A stretch of DNA of 64,000 bases from Actinotalea endophytica. GTDB taxonomy: Bacteria > Actinomycetota > Actinomycetes > Actinomycetales > Cellulomonadaceae. Location: assembly GCF_025717005.1 (NCBI RefSeq), contig NZ_JAOVZU010000007.1, forward strand, positions 1 through 64,000, read 5' to 3'. The notes beneath the pieces were generated by a model, which was not told the DNA's origin, searched no databases, and saw nothing but the letters and a program-made list of their open reading frames with translations. Shown piece by piece: positions 16,922 to 24,674 of the stretch (position 1 is the first letter of the stretch; each line of letters starts with the position of its first letter). The translations under genes were made by a program, and so were the position numbers.

Positions 16922-18730
16922 TCAGACCGTCGCGTGCTCGCGGTCGGCCGCCGCCGAGAGCTGCTCGGCGAGAGCCGCGAGCAGCGGGCGTGGCAGCAGG
17001 CCGACGGCCACGGCCGCGATCTGCAGGAGGGTGAGCCCCTGCAGGTAGGTCGCGATCGGTCCGCCGGCGAGCATCGGCGCCATCCGACCCAGGACCTGCT
17101 GCGCGGCCGGGTCGGCGAGCAGCTCGGCCACCGGCACGTCGAGCACGCGGCCTGCCGGACCGAAGTCGTCGGCCGTGGCGGCCGGCTGCAGCGAGGACTG
17201 CAGCTGCGGCCACTGCGCCCGGACCAGCAGGTGCTCGGCACCGAGCGGACCGTCGGCGGGCAGGCCGAGCCGCTCGAACTGGCTCGGCGGCGCGTCGTGC
17301 GCCACGAGCTCGTCGCGCAGCGCGGTCGCCAGGGTCAGCTCGAGGTCCTCGTCGTCGAGCGGGCGGAGCTGGCCGGGGTCGGTCTCGAGGTCGAACAGCT
17401 GGGACCCGAACATGTACGGGGTGACGAACGAGCGGGCCGGCGTCCGCAGCACCGGCATGCCCTTGGTGAACGGCATCGGCTCGACCAGCTCCGCGGCGCC
17501 GAGCTCGCCCGGCGCGAAGAACCCGTTCATCCGGGTCGGCATCAGGGTGTGCTCGAACAGCGGCGAGTTCTGCGGCTGGGCGGAGGCCCGCATGTACACG
17601 TAGCGACCGTCGGTGAGGCAGACGTGTCCGCCGAAGATGCCGAACAGCGCGTAGTCGACCGGCGCCTCGTGGTCCTCGGCGAGGACGGGCAGCAGCGAGC
17701 AGCCCTGCATGTCGGGCGTGCGGCCCACCCCGAACCAGTCCAGCAGGGTCGGCCCGACGTCGATCGTGCGGACCAGCTGGTCACGGCGCTGCCCGGACGC
17801 GTTCACCGCGCCGGGGCTCCAGATGAACAGCGGGGTGTGGATCGTCTCGTCGTACCAGGGCTGGACGTTCTTCCCCCACCAGCCGTGCTCGCCGAGCATG
17901 AAGCCGTGGTCGGTGTTGACGATCAGCAGCGTGTCGTCCCACATCTCGTGCTCGTCCATGAAGGCGAGCACCCGGCCCAGTGAGGCGTCGCACATGCTGA
18001 CCAGCGCGGCGTACTGCGCGCGGGCGTGGTCGACCGCGGCCGGGTCCTCGGTGACCTTGGCGTAGTCCGGCCAGTCGAAGTGCGGACCGTCGTAGTCGGT
18101 GGGGTACAGCCGCTGGTACTGCTCGTAGCTGAAGAACGGCTCGTGCGGGTCGAACGTCTCGATCTGGAGGAACCAGCCGTCCTCGCGAACGTTGGTCTCG
18201 AGGAACTCGAGGCCCGCGTCGAAGGTGCGGGTCTGCGGGTGGTCGCGCTCGGCCCGCAGGTACCCGCGGTTGACCCAGTCCTGGCGCCAGAGCCGGGGCT
18301 TGACCTGTGCGGCCATGCCGAGCGACTCGGGGACCTCGGGGTCGGCGACCTGGCCCTTCCAGGGGTCGCCCTCCTGGCCGCGGAACAGCTCGAAGGTCGT
18401 GTAGCGCGTGTGGTAGGTCGCGCCGCCGTCCTCCCAGTAGTGCTGGTGGTCGGTGCTGAGATGGGTGTGCACGCCCGCGGCGCCGAGCATGGCGACCACC
18501 GAGTCGTCGAACGGCTCCAGCGGGCCCCAGGACCGGTGCAGGAAGTTGTGCCGCGCGGTGTGCAGCTCACGCCGTGCCGGCATGCACGGCATGCTCCCGC
18601 CGTAGGCCGTGTCGAACGTGACGGCCCTGCGGGCGAGGCGCTCGAAGTTCGGGGCATGGATCCCGGTCGCGCCGTAGGTCGGCAGCATGTGCCGGTTCAG
18701 GCTGTCGAACATGACCATGATCGCCCGCAT
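16922..18730 (-). CDS. Cys-type sulfatase (alkaline phosphatase superfamily)
   Basis: This is a 602-residue type I sulfatase. The start MRAIMVMFDSLNRHMLPTYG holds the metal Asp. The formylglycine site is Cys49 in MPCMPARRE (CxPxR), the form modified by both FGE and anSME enzymes. Further metal and substrate motifs are HLSTDHQHYWEDGG, FDPHEPF and NTDHGFMLGEHGWWGKN. There is no signal peptide, so desulfation happens in the cytoplasm after uptake. The C-terminal 110 residues (about 490-602) extend beyond the catalytic core and end in a helical, partly hydrophobic region. It is divergent from a TetR gene, with a palindrome between them, and precedes an MFS gene. It probably removes sulfate from a small glycan or glycoside. 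Confidence 0.93.
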   Translation of the reverse strand: MRAIMVMFDSLNRHMLPTYGATGIHAPNFERLARRAVTFDTAYGGSMPCMPARRELHTARHNFLHRSWGPLEPFDDSVVAMLGAAGVHTHLSTDHQHYWEDGGATYHTRYTTFELFRGQEGDPWKGQVADPEVPESLGMAAQVKPRLWRQDWVNRGYLRAERDHPQTRTFDAGLEFLETNVREDGWFLQIETFDPHEPFFSYEQYQRLYPTDYDGPHFDWPDYAKVTEDPAAVDHARAQYAALVSMCDASLGRVLAFMDEHEMWDDTLLIVNTDHGFMLGEHGWWGKNVQPWYDETIHTPLFIWSPGAVNASGQRRDQLVRTIDVGPTLLDWFGVGRTPDMQGCSLLPVLAEDHEAPVDYALFGIFGGHVCLTDGRYVYMRASAQPQNSPLFEHTLMPTRMNGFFAPGELGAAELVEPMPFTKGMPVLRTPARSFVTPYMFGSQLFDLETDPGQLRPLDDEDLELTLATALRDELVAHDAPPSQFERLGLPADGPLGAEHLLVRAQWPQLQSSLQPAATADDFGPAGRVLDVPVAELLADPAAQQVLGRMAPMLAGGPIATYLQGLTLLQIAAVAVGLLPRPLLAALAEQLSAAADREHATV

Positions 18731-18837
18731 GAGCGCTCTCCTCGATTCGTCTCGCCGCCGGGCGGCACTCGCCGCTCCGGGGCCCGCCTCAGCCCCGAAG
18801 CGGCGAGTGGGCGTGGTGCGTCTCCGTCGACGCAGGC

Positions 18838-18863
18838 ACTAACCTACCGTGTACTCGGTTAGT
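18838..18863. promoter_or_regulatory. Palindromic operator between sulfatase and TetR genes
   Basis: ACTAACC at 18838-18844 and GGTTAGT at 18857-18863 are perfect inverted arms around 12 bases. It is the only AT-richer patch of the divergent region and lies about 108 bases from the sulfatase start and 66 from the TetR start. Its size and position suit a TetR dimer site controlling both genes. Confidence 0.6.
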
Positions 18864-18914
18864 TAGCAAGACCCTCCACCCGCCCCCAGGCCACGCCGCG
18901 ACCCGGCGCGCAGA

Positions 18915-18920
18915 TAGGCT
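18915..18920 (+). promoter_or_regulatory. -10 hexamer TAGGCT of the TetR gene; likely leaderless
   Basis: TAGGCT ends eight bases before the ATG at 18929 and no ribosome site is present, so transcription probably begins at or next to the ATG. Confidence 0.45.
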
Positions 18921-18928
18921 GATCCGCC

Positions 18929-19522
18929 ATGAGCGACCCGGAGCGTCGGACGCGCCCCCACGGCGACGAGCGCCGACGCCGCATCCTCGAGGTCGCGACG
19001 CGGCTGTTCTCCGAGCGCGGCTGGAACGCCGTGAGCATCGCCGAGGTCGCCCAGGAGGCGGGCCTGTCCCAGGCCGGGTTGCTCTACCACTTCCCGTCGA
19101 AGCGCGACCTGCTGCTCGCGATCCTCCAGGAACGGGAACGGACCGAGGCGGCGATGCCGACCGGGCTGGACTTCTTCACCGGCTTCGCGCGGAACCTGGA
19201 GCTCAGCGAGCGCAACCCGGCGATGGTCCAGCTGTTCGCGGTGCTCTCCTCGGAGGCCGTGAACGCCGACCACCCCGCCCACGACTGGTTCGTCACCCGC
19301 TACACGGACCTCGTCGCGCTCGCCACCCGCGAGATCGACGCCATGGTCGACCCGGACCGGCTGCCCGACGGTGTCGACTCCCGGATGATCGCGCAGTGGG
19401 TCATCGGGCTCGCCGACGGCCTGCGCACCCAGGTGATGCTCAACCCGGGGTCGGTCGACCGGCACCGGTCCGTCGAACGCTTCCTGGACCTCCTGCGGCC
19501 GTACCTGCGCGACGCCGGCTGA
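18929..19522 (+). CDS. TetR-family regulator of the sulfatase operon
   Basis: This is a 197-residue TetR protein with helix-turn-helix residues about 17-62 (RILEVATRLFSERGWNAVSIAEVAQEAGLSQAGLLYHFPSKRDLL). The ligand domain contains NADHPAHDWFVTRYTDL. It is divergent from the sulfatase/MFS unit and shares a palindromic operator with it, so auto-repression plus sulfatase control is the simple reading. Its ligand is probably the sulfated substrate or a breakdown product. The resemblance to the TetR at 12053 (similar 'EPGHPAHDYF' helix) suggests the two arose by duplication and link the two halves of the locus. Confidence 0.9.
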   Translation: MSDPERRTRPHGDERRRRILEVATRLFSERGWNAVSIAEVAQEAGLSQAGLLYHFPSKRDLLLAILQERERTEAAMPTGLDFFTGFARNLELSERNPAMVQLFAVLSSEAVNADHPAHDWFVTRYTDLVALATREIDAMVDPDRLPDGVDSRMIAQWVIGLADGLRTQVMLNPGSVDRHRSVERFLDLLRPYLRDAG

Positions 19523-19691
19523 CCCTGCCGCCTCCTCGGCGCCCCGGGGTCCCGCGCGCCCCGCCGATCGCGACCCCGAGCGGCGCTCCCACGCGGCGCG
19601 AGCGGCGTAGCGTGAGTCGGAGTCGGCCGCGTGGCTTCGTCCCACGTCCGGAACGACTCCCGCGTGGCCACAGTCCCGGAAGGAGACGGGC

Positions 19692-20450
19692 ATGGGGCTG
19701 GTGGCAGGCAAGGTCGCGCTCGTCACGGGCGCCGCCGCTGGGATCGGGCGGGCTTCCGCCGTGGCGTTCGCGCGCGAGGGCGCCCGCGTCGTCGTGGTGG
19801 ACGACGACGTCGAGGGCGGTGAGAAGACCGTCGCGATGGTCGAGGAGATCGGCGGGACCGCCGTGTTCGTCGAGTGCGACGTCTCGGACGCCGCCGACGT
19901 CGAGGCGGCGATGGCGAAGACCATGAGCGCGTTCGGCAGGCTCGACTGCGCGCACAACAACGCGGGCATCGAGGGCCCGATGGCCCTCACGGCCGAGTAC
20001 GAGGAAGAGGACTGGGACCGGTTGATCGACGTCAACCTCAAGGGCGCGTGGCTGTGCATGAAGCACGAGATCCCGCGCATGCTCTTCCGGGGTGGCGGGG
20101 CGATCGTCAACACGGCGTCGTTCGCCGGGATCGTCGGCGTCGAGGGCCTGTCCTCCTACAGCGCGTCGAAGTTCGGCGTCACCGGCATCACGAAGGTCGC
20201 GGCCCTCGAGTACGCCTCGATGGGCATCCGCGTGAACGCGGTGTGCCCGGGCCCCATCCAGACCGCGATGATCGACCGGCTCGTCGAGACGCACCCCGAC
20301 GCGGTCGCCGAGCTGCTCGCGAGCGCCCCGATGGGCCGGCTGGGCCGGCCGGAGGAGATCGCCGAGGCGGCCGTCTGGCTGTGCTCGGACCGCGCCTCGT
20401 TCGTCAACGGGCACGCCATGGTGGTCGACGGCGCGTTCACCGCGCGGTAG
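19692..20450 (+). CDS. SDR-family oxidoreductase (glucose-dehydrogenase-like)
   Basis: This is a 252-residue classical SDR. The cofactor loop is TGAAAGIG at about 13-20, an Asp-rich strand end (VVVVDDDVEGG) suggests NAD, and NNAG is at about 91-94. The catalytic motif YSASK follows SFAG, and the C-terminus is the standard GHAMVVDGAFTAR. The start is ATG 19692 behind AAGGAGAC. The stop codon directly abuts the GTG of the methyltransferase gene, so the two are co-transcribed. Members of this group oxidise sugars or sterols; the substrate is unknown. Confidence 0.92.
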   Translation: MGLVAGKVALVTGAAAGIGRASAVAFAREGARVVVVDDDVEGGEKTVAMVEEIGGTAVFVECDVSDAADVEAAMAKTMSAFGRLDCAHNNAGIEGPMALTAEYEEEDWDRLIDVNLKGAWLCMKHEIPRMLFRGGGAIVNTASFAGIVGVEGLSSYSASKFGVTGITKVAALEYASMGIRVNAVCPGPIQTAMIDRLVETHPDAVAELLASAPMGRLGRPEEIAEAAVWLCSDRASFVNGHAMVVDGAFTAR

Positions 20451-21209
20451 GTGGCCACCGTGCGACGGACGCTCGTCATCGTCGGATGCCTGGCCGCAGT
20501 CGCCGGCGCGGTCGCGTGGGCAGCGCGTTCGAGCCGGTTCGAGCAGGCCCGGGAGGCGATGTCCCGGGGTGCGGCCCCGGGTCGGCTCGGCAGCCGGCTG
20601 AACTCGCTCGGCGACCGGCCGATGTACCGGGCGTTCGCCGACGCGCTCGACGCCGGCCCGGGGGACGACGTGCTCGACGTCGCATGCGGCTGGGGCGAGT
20701 TCCTGGTCAACCACGCGGCGGACGCGGGTCACGTCGCCGGCATCGACCTGACGCCCGAGAAGGTCGCGCTGGCCCGCGAGCGCCTGGCCGACCGGCTCGA
20801 GGCCGGCACGGCCGAGGTCGTCGTCGGGGACGCGGCCACGCTGCCCTGGCCGGACGGTCACTTCACCGCCGTGACCTGCATGGACGCCATCATGTTCTTC
20901 CCCGACCAGCCGGCCGCGCTGGCCGAGTTCCACCGGGTCCTTCAGCCCGGCGGCCGGGCGCTGATCAGCTTCGCCGCGGAGCAGCTGCCGGAGGGCGTCG
21001 AGTCCCGCACCGCCCGCGGCGTCGCGGGTACCTACACGGCGATCAGCGCGACCGCCGCCCGGCAGATGCTCGAGCAGGCGGGGTTCGACCCGGTGGACGT
21101 GACGTGGGTGCCGATCGCCGGCGAGCACCAGCGGATCGGCGGCGTGCTGCGTGCGCTCGGCGGCGACCAGCTGGACGTCGTGATCGGGCGGAAGCCGGCG
21201 GCCGCCTGA
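20451..21209 (+). CDS. Membrane-anchored class I SAM methyltransferase
   Basis: This 252-residue protein opens with an N-terminal hydrophobic helix (TLVIVGCLAAVAGAVAWAA), unusual for this enzyme class. The class I core follows: VLDVACGWGEFLVNHA (motif I), GIDLTPEKVALARERL, VVGDAATLPWPDGHFTAV and FHRVLQPGGRALISF. The anchor suggests action on a membrane lipid or quinone-like substrate. The GTG at 20451 starts immediately after the TAG of the SDR gene, so translation is coupled. A UbiE/sterol-methyltransferase-like role is possible but not shown. Confidence 0.88.
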   Translation: MATVRRTLVIVGCLAAVAGAVAWAARSSRFEQAREAMSRGAAPGRLGSRLNSLGDRPMYRAFADALDAGPGDDVLDVACGWGEFLVNHAADAGHVAGIDLTPEKVALARERLADRLEAGTAEVVVGDAATLPWPDGHFTAVTCMDAIMFFPDQPAALAEFHRVLQPGGRALISFAAEQLPEGVESRTARGVAGTYTAISATAARQMLEQAGFDPVDVTWVPIAGEHQRIGGVLRALGGDQLDVVIGRKPAAA

Positions 21210-21266
21210 CGGATCCTGCCGGTTCGCCGCGGCCGCCGAGCACCGGGGGCGGGGCCGCCGCCGCGG

Positions 21267-22337
21267 TCAGCCGACCGCGATCGCGATCGAGCCGACGTGC
21301 TGCTTGGCGAGGAACGTCCGCTGGGCGGCCGGGAGCTCCCGCAGCGGGTAGGTCGCGGCCACGACCGGCCGGAACCGGCCTTCGGCGACGTAGCCGAGGA
21401 CGGCCGGGAGCACGGCGTCCGGCTGGAACGTCGCACCGATCAGGGTGAGGTCCCGCAGGTAGAGATCGCGCACGTCGAGCTCCACGACCGGGCCTGCGAT
21501 CGCCCCGGAGGCGACGTACCGACCGCCCACCCGTAGACCGGCCAGCACGTCGGCCCAGCGCGGCCCGGCCACCAGGTCGACGACGACGTCGAACGCCGCC
21601 GGCTCGACCGCGTCGTCGCGGCCGATCGTCTCCGCCGCGCCGGCGGCCCGCAGCGCCGTGGCCTTCGCCGGGCTGGTCATCGCGGTGACGTGCGCACCCC
21701 GCAGCGCGGCGAGCTGGACGGCCGCGAGCCCGACACCGCCGGACGCCCCGGTGACGAGCACGCGCTCGGCGCCGAGGCCGACCCGCTGCAGCATGTTCTC
21801 GGCCGTGCTCGACGAGCACCCGAGCGCGCCCCACTCCGCGTCGGTGAGGCCCGTGCCGTCGGGCACGGCGAGCGCGTGCCGGGACGGGACCGCCGTGAAC
21901 TGGGCGAACCCGCCGTCGAGCTCCGACCCGAGCGTGCGGCAGGCCCACGACCCGAGGTCCGGCGCGGACTGCATCGTCCGCACCACCACGCGCTCCCCGA
22001 CCCGGGCGTCCGGGACCTCCGCGCCGGTCGCGACGACCTCGCCGAAGCAGTCCGCACCCTGGATCCGCGGGAAGCGCAGATCGCCACCCGACCACCCGCC
22101 GTCGCCCAGGTCCCCGTAGCCGGACACGGCACCCGCATCGGTGCCGGACCGCACGCTCGGCGAGTACCAGCCGGTGCGGGTGTTGACGTCGGTGTTGTTC
22201 ACCGAGGACGCCACCACCCGGACGAGCACGTCGCCGGGGCCTGGGGCGGGGACCGGGAGGTCCTCGTGCCACACCAGACGGTCGAGTCCGCCGTGGCCGG
22301 TGAGCTCGTAGCCGTGCATCGTGCGGGGCAGGTCCAT
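21267..22337 (-). CDS. Zinc-independent MDR alcohol dehydrogenase / quinone oxidoreductase
   Basis: This is a 356-residue medium-chain reductase. The N-terminal GroES-like domain has the motif GPGDVLVRVVASSVNNTDVNTRTG and IQGADCFGEVVATGAEV. The nucleotide domain has VLVTGASGGVGLAAVQLAALRG. The structural-zinc Cys cluster is absent. The start is ATG 22337 (MDLPRTMHG), with GAGGG upstream; the frame is open further 5'. It likely uses NADPH to reduce enals or quinones. It converges with the methyltransferase gene. Confidence 0.9.
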   Translation of the reverse strand: MDLPRTMHGYELTGHGGLDRLVWHEDLPVPAPGPGDVLVRVVASSVNNTDVNTRTGWYSPSVRSGTDAGAVSGYGDLGDGGWSGGDLRFPRIQGADCFGEVVATGAEVPDARVGERVVVRTMQSAPDLGSWACRTLGSELDGGFAQFTAVPSRHALAVPDGTGLTDAEWGALGCSSSTAENMLQRVGLGAERVLVTGASGGVGLAAVQLAALRGAHVTAMTSPAKATALRAAGAAETIGRDDAVEPAAFDVVVDLVAGPRWADVLAGLRVGGRYVASGAIAGPVVELDVRDLYLRDLTLIGATFQPDAVLPAVLGYVAEGRFRPVVAATYPLRELPAAQRTFLAKQHVGSIAIAVG

Positions 22338-22386
22338 CGTCCGACCCTCGCACACCGTGCCGGCACCGCGCTGCCGGAGGGGCCGG

Positions 22387-22842
22387 TCAACCGGCGAGGG
22401 CGACCTCGTCGAACACCACGACCCCACTGGAGTCCGCCCCGCAATACCGCCCGAGCTCGCCGAAGTAGCCGCCATCCGAGTCGCCCCACCCGGGCAGGCT
22501 CGTCGCGTCCGTCACAAGACCAGTGCCCTGGATCTTGTCGCCGTCGACGAGTGGCCGGCCGTCCAGCACGACCTGAGATCCGTCATCTGCTGCACCGGCC
22601 TGAGACGCGGCCGGCCACACCACCCAGCGAGGCTCGCCGCTTCCGAGCTCGATGTCGACACACCCGTTCGCGTCGATGCGCACTGTTCCGCTGATGCTCT
22701 CTCGGTCTCCCGGCACAGCGCTCGCCGAGGGTTGTCTGGGAACCCCGAAACCCGACTCCGACTGAGAGCACCCGGCCAGAGCGCCTGCGGCCAGAGCCAG
22801 GGCCTGGCCGATGATCAGGATCCTTGCTGCTTTCACGCTCAC
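22387..22842 (-). CDS. Predicted lipoprotein, third gene of a low-GC secreted module
   Basis: This is a 151-residue protein with a lipoprotein signal: a hydrophobic run, then LAGC with lipid Cys25, then a Ser/Gln-rich linker. The mature part (about 45-151) looks like a small beta-rich domain (SGTVRIDANGCVDIEL, VVLDGRPLVDGDKIQGTG) with two further Cys (NGCVD, GRYCGAD) that could pair. The GTG at 22842 is chosen because GGAGG lies at the right distance. It follows the anchored-protein gene by 16 bases. I do not recognise the family. Confidence 0.78.
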   Translation of the reverse strand: MSVKAARILIIGQALALAAGALAGCSQSESGFGVPRQPSASAVPGDRESISGTVRIDANGCVDIELGSGEPRWVVWPAASQAGAADDGSQVVLDGRPLVDGDKIQGTGLVTDATSLPGWGDSDGGYFGELGRYCGADSSGVVVFDEVALAG

Positions 22843-22858
22843 ATGTCCTCCCGGCTGA

Positions 22859-23692
22859 CTAGGCGGACTCGACCAGGGGCGGGTCACTCGCGTCACCCGC
22901 GTCGACCCCGACCGCGAGGCGCCGACGGCCGGAGATCAGAAGGAACGCGCCGAACGCCGCCCCGCACACGCCGAGTCCGGCCCCGCCCATCAGAACGGGA
23001 TCCAGGTACCACGTGGAGATCCTGGGCTCCGCACCGACCAGAGCCCAGCCGACCGGGGCATCCATCGAGGACGCCGCCGCTCGACCGCGCGCGGCCCTCC
23101 TGGCATAGGCTGCGCGGAAGTTCGAGATCCTCTGGGAGTTCCCGAACTCGACCTTCGCGGGCTGGTTGAGCGAGACGACGACGTCACCGTCGATCGCGAA
23201 GAGCTCTCCCGACCCGCCATCCTCGACCACGACCCGGTATCCGGTCTGCTCGAGGATGAGGCCGAGCTCCACGTTGTCGTCGTACGCCGCCATCTCCGCC
23301 GGCCCACCGGCCGGCTTCCACACGCGGAACGTGCCGATGACCTCGTCGCCGTCCTTCAGGGCCGCGATCCACTCGCCATCAGGCTCTGTCGGCGCGGCCC
23401 CGGCCTCGCCTCGACCGAAGCCTTCCGAGAATGCGTGCACGGCGTGAATCACGCCGACGCTCGAAGCCGCCGCGGTCGCGTCGCGTTCACCCACCGCTTC
23501 AGAGGTCCTCACCACGCGCTCCGCGCTCACTTCCGCGAGATCGACGAGCGCCTGGCTCTCGTAGTATGCCGCGACGTCCGCGGGAATCGGCGGATCATTC
23601 TCGGCAGCCGATGCCGAACCCGATCCGGCAACGACAAGGACCACCGCCGCCGCGCAGCCCGTCAAGACGCGCATCATCGTCGTTTGAATCAT
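22859..23692 (-). CDS. Secreted, C-terminally anchored protein of unknown function
   Basis: This is a 277-residue protein. Residues 1-29 are a signal peptide (VLTGCAAAVVLVVAGSGSASA). The extracytoplasmic part includes an Ala-rich helical region (YYESQALVDLAEVSAERVVRTSE) and a beta region (DGEWIAALKDGDEVIGTFRVWKP, then GELFAIDGDVVVSLNQPAKV). A helix at about 232-254 with a following Arg pair acts as a C-terminal anchor. It lies between a papain-like peptidase gene (14 bases) and a lipoprotein gene (16 bases). GC content here is clearly below its surroundings. A partner or target of the peptidase is a reasonable guess only. Confidence 0.78.
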   Translation of the reverse strand: MIQTTMMRVLTGCAAAVVLVVAGSGSASAAENDPPIPADVAAYYESQALVDLAEVSAERVVRTSEAVGERDATAAASSVGVIHAVHAFSEGFGRGEAGAAPTEPDGEWIAALKDGDEVIGTFRVWKPAGGPAEMAAYDDNVELGLILEQTGYRVVVEDGGSGELFAIDGDVVVSLNQPAKVEFGNSQRISNFRAAYARRAARGRAAASSMDAPVGWALVGAEPRISTWYLDPVLMGGAGLGVCGAAFGAFLLISGRRRLAVGVDAGDASDPPLVESA

Positions 23693-23705
23693 CCCTTCGG
23701 GCCCT

Positions 23706-24278
23706 TCAGTCGTGGATCGAGTATCGAGTGTGCGTCCAGGTGTGATTCGATCCGTCGAGCATCCACGAATATGAAGCCCAGGTGTGGTAGCCGTCGGCGG
23801 GGTTGATGTATGCGATCCGCGTGCCGTCCGTGTTGTAGCCGTAGATGGTCAGCTGGTGGCCAACGGTCTGGCCATCCCATGCCCACCTCATCAGCAGCAC
23901 CCGGTTGACGTCGATCTCACTGCGCACGGACGCGAACGACAGCGGACCGGTGACATACCCGATGTTGCTGACCCCAGCCTTGGCGAGTAGGCGCGACACA
24001 TCCGTCGTGAAGGACCCCGGCTCATTGCCGGCGCAGCTGGACACGCCCTTTCCCCACTTGTACAGCTGGCACTGGCTCGAGTTGGTCGCGCCGACCCACG
24101 AGATGACCGTCTTGCTCGAAGCGACCCAGCACCAGTTCGTCTTCTCCTGCACGTACGCAGTCGCGTAGTTGGTGCGATAGGTAGCTTGGGCGACGGTTGT
24201 TCCTGCGCCACCGAGCATCAAGGCGATCGATAGCGCCGCACCGAACCGGTACCTGTTCCTTCGCGCGAAGACTCGCAC
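23706..24278 (-). CDS. Secreted papain-like cysteine peptidase (C70/C39-like)
   Basis: This 190-residue protein has an N-terminal hydrophobic signal (FGAALSIALMLGGAGTTVAQA). The active-site segment VQEKTNWCWVASSKTVISW gives Gln44 (oxyanion hole) and Cys50. His141 (GQTVGHQLTIYGYN) and the YINPADG turn (Asn159 or Asp162) complete the triad. The NWCWAA-like signature is that of papain-like C70 proteins, often annotated for actinobacterial secreted peptidases. I chose GTG 24278 (MRVFARR); the frame is open upstream. It heads a three-gene operon with an anchored protein and a lipoprotein. Sixty bases at 23701-23760 have 35 G/C, against 47 of 60 at 29041-29100, which supports horizontal origin. Confidence 0.85.
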   Translation of the reverse strand: MRVFARRNRYRFGAALSIALMLGGAGTTVAQATYRTNYATAYVQEKTNWCWVASSKTVISWVGATNSSQCQLYKWGKGVSSCAGNEPGSFTTDVSRLLAKAGVSNIGYVTGPLSFASVRSEIDVNRVLLMRWAWDGQTVGHQLTIYGYNTDGTRIAYINPADGYHTWASYSWMLDGSNHTWTHTRYSIHD

Positions 24279-24378
24279 GGGGCCCCCTTTGACGTGATGT
24301 CCTGCCCAACGCGAACGAGAGTCTTTCAGCGACCTACGCGGCGAGGAAGGCCTCCCTTCGATAACGGTCACGCACCGC

Positions 24379-24394
24379 TGTGACACGCGTCACA
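24379..24394. promoter_or_regulatory. CRP/GlxR-type site upstream of papain-like operon
   Basis: TGTGACACGCGTCACA fits TGTGA-N6-TCACA exactly, and the flanking C/G extends the arms to CTGTGAC/GTCACAG. It lies 101 bases upstream of GTG 24278, a position usual for an activator of the peptidase operon. Confidence 0.65.
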
Positions 24395-24594
24395 GTTGAA
24401 GCTGATCCAAGACCTTCGGCCCGGGTGGCCGCGGCGCACGCGTCCACCCGTCCGCCCAGGGGGCACGGTCGACGTCGAGATGCGGGCAGGCCGACGTCCC
24501 GAGCTCGGAACGACTCCGGCCGCCGCATCGGTGCACGGATCCTGGTCGAGCTCGCGGCCGGCCGCGGCTGAGCGGCGCCTCCGGACACCCGAAG

Positions 24595-24636
24595 GTCGAG
24601 CGTCGAGCGTCGAGCGTCGAGCGTCGAGCGTCGAGC
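24595..24636. repeat. Six tandem copies of GTCGAGC
   Basis: Perfect head-to-tail heptamers run from 24595 to 24636. They are not in a coding region. Copy number is likely to vary between strains because the units are identical. Confidence 0.95.
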
Positions 24637-24674
24637 TCAGGCGACCGCGGAAGCCGATCCGGGCTGCCCGGCAG

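Larger units (their letters stand above)
24279..24674. other. Intergenic region, 396 bases
   Basis: No convincing gene is seen. It holds a CRP/GlxR-type palindrome (24379-24394) 101 bases before the papain-like gene, and a six-copy heptamer repeat (24595-24636). GC is moderate at the left end and high at the right end, marking the right edge of the lower-GC island at about 24.4 kb. Confidence 0.6.

Noticed and set aside
10822-21209. Secondary-metabolite biosynthetic cluster
   Set aside because: There are radical SAM, methyltransferase, SDR and MFS genes but no precursor peptide, PKS/NRPS or terpene synthase. The maturase has the anSME signature and a sulfatase client close by.
24595-24636. 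Repeat array considered as CRISPR
   Set aside because: The heptamers are directly adjacent with no spacers and no cas gene is near.
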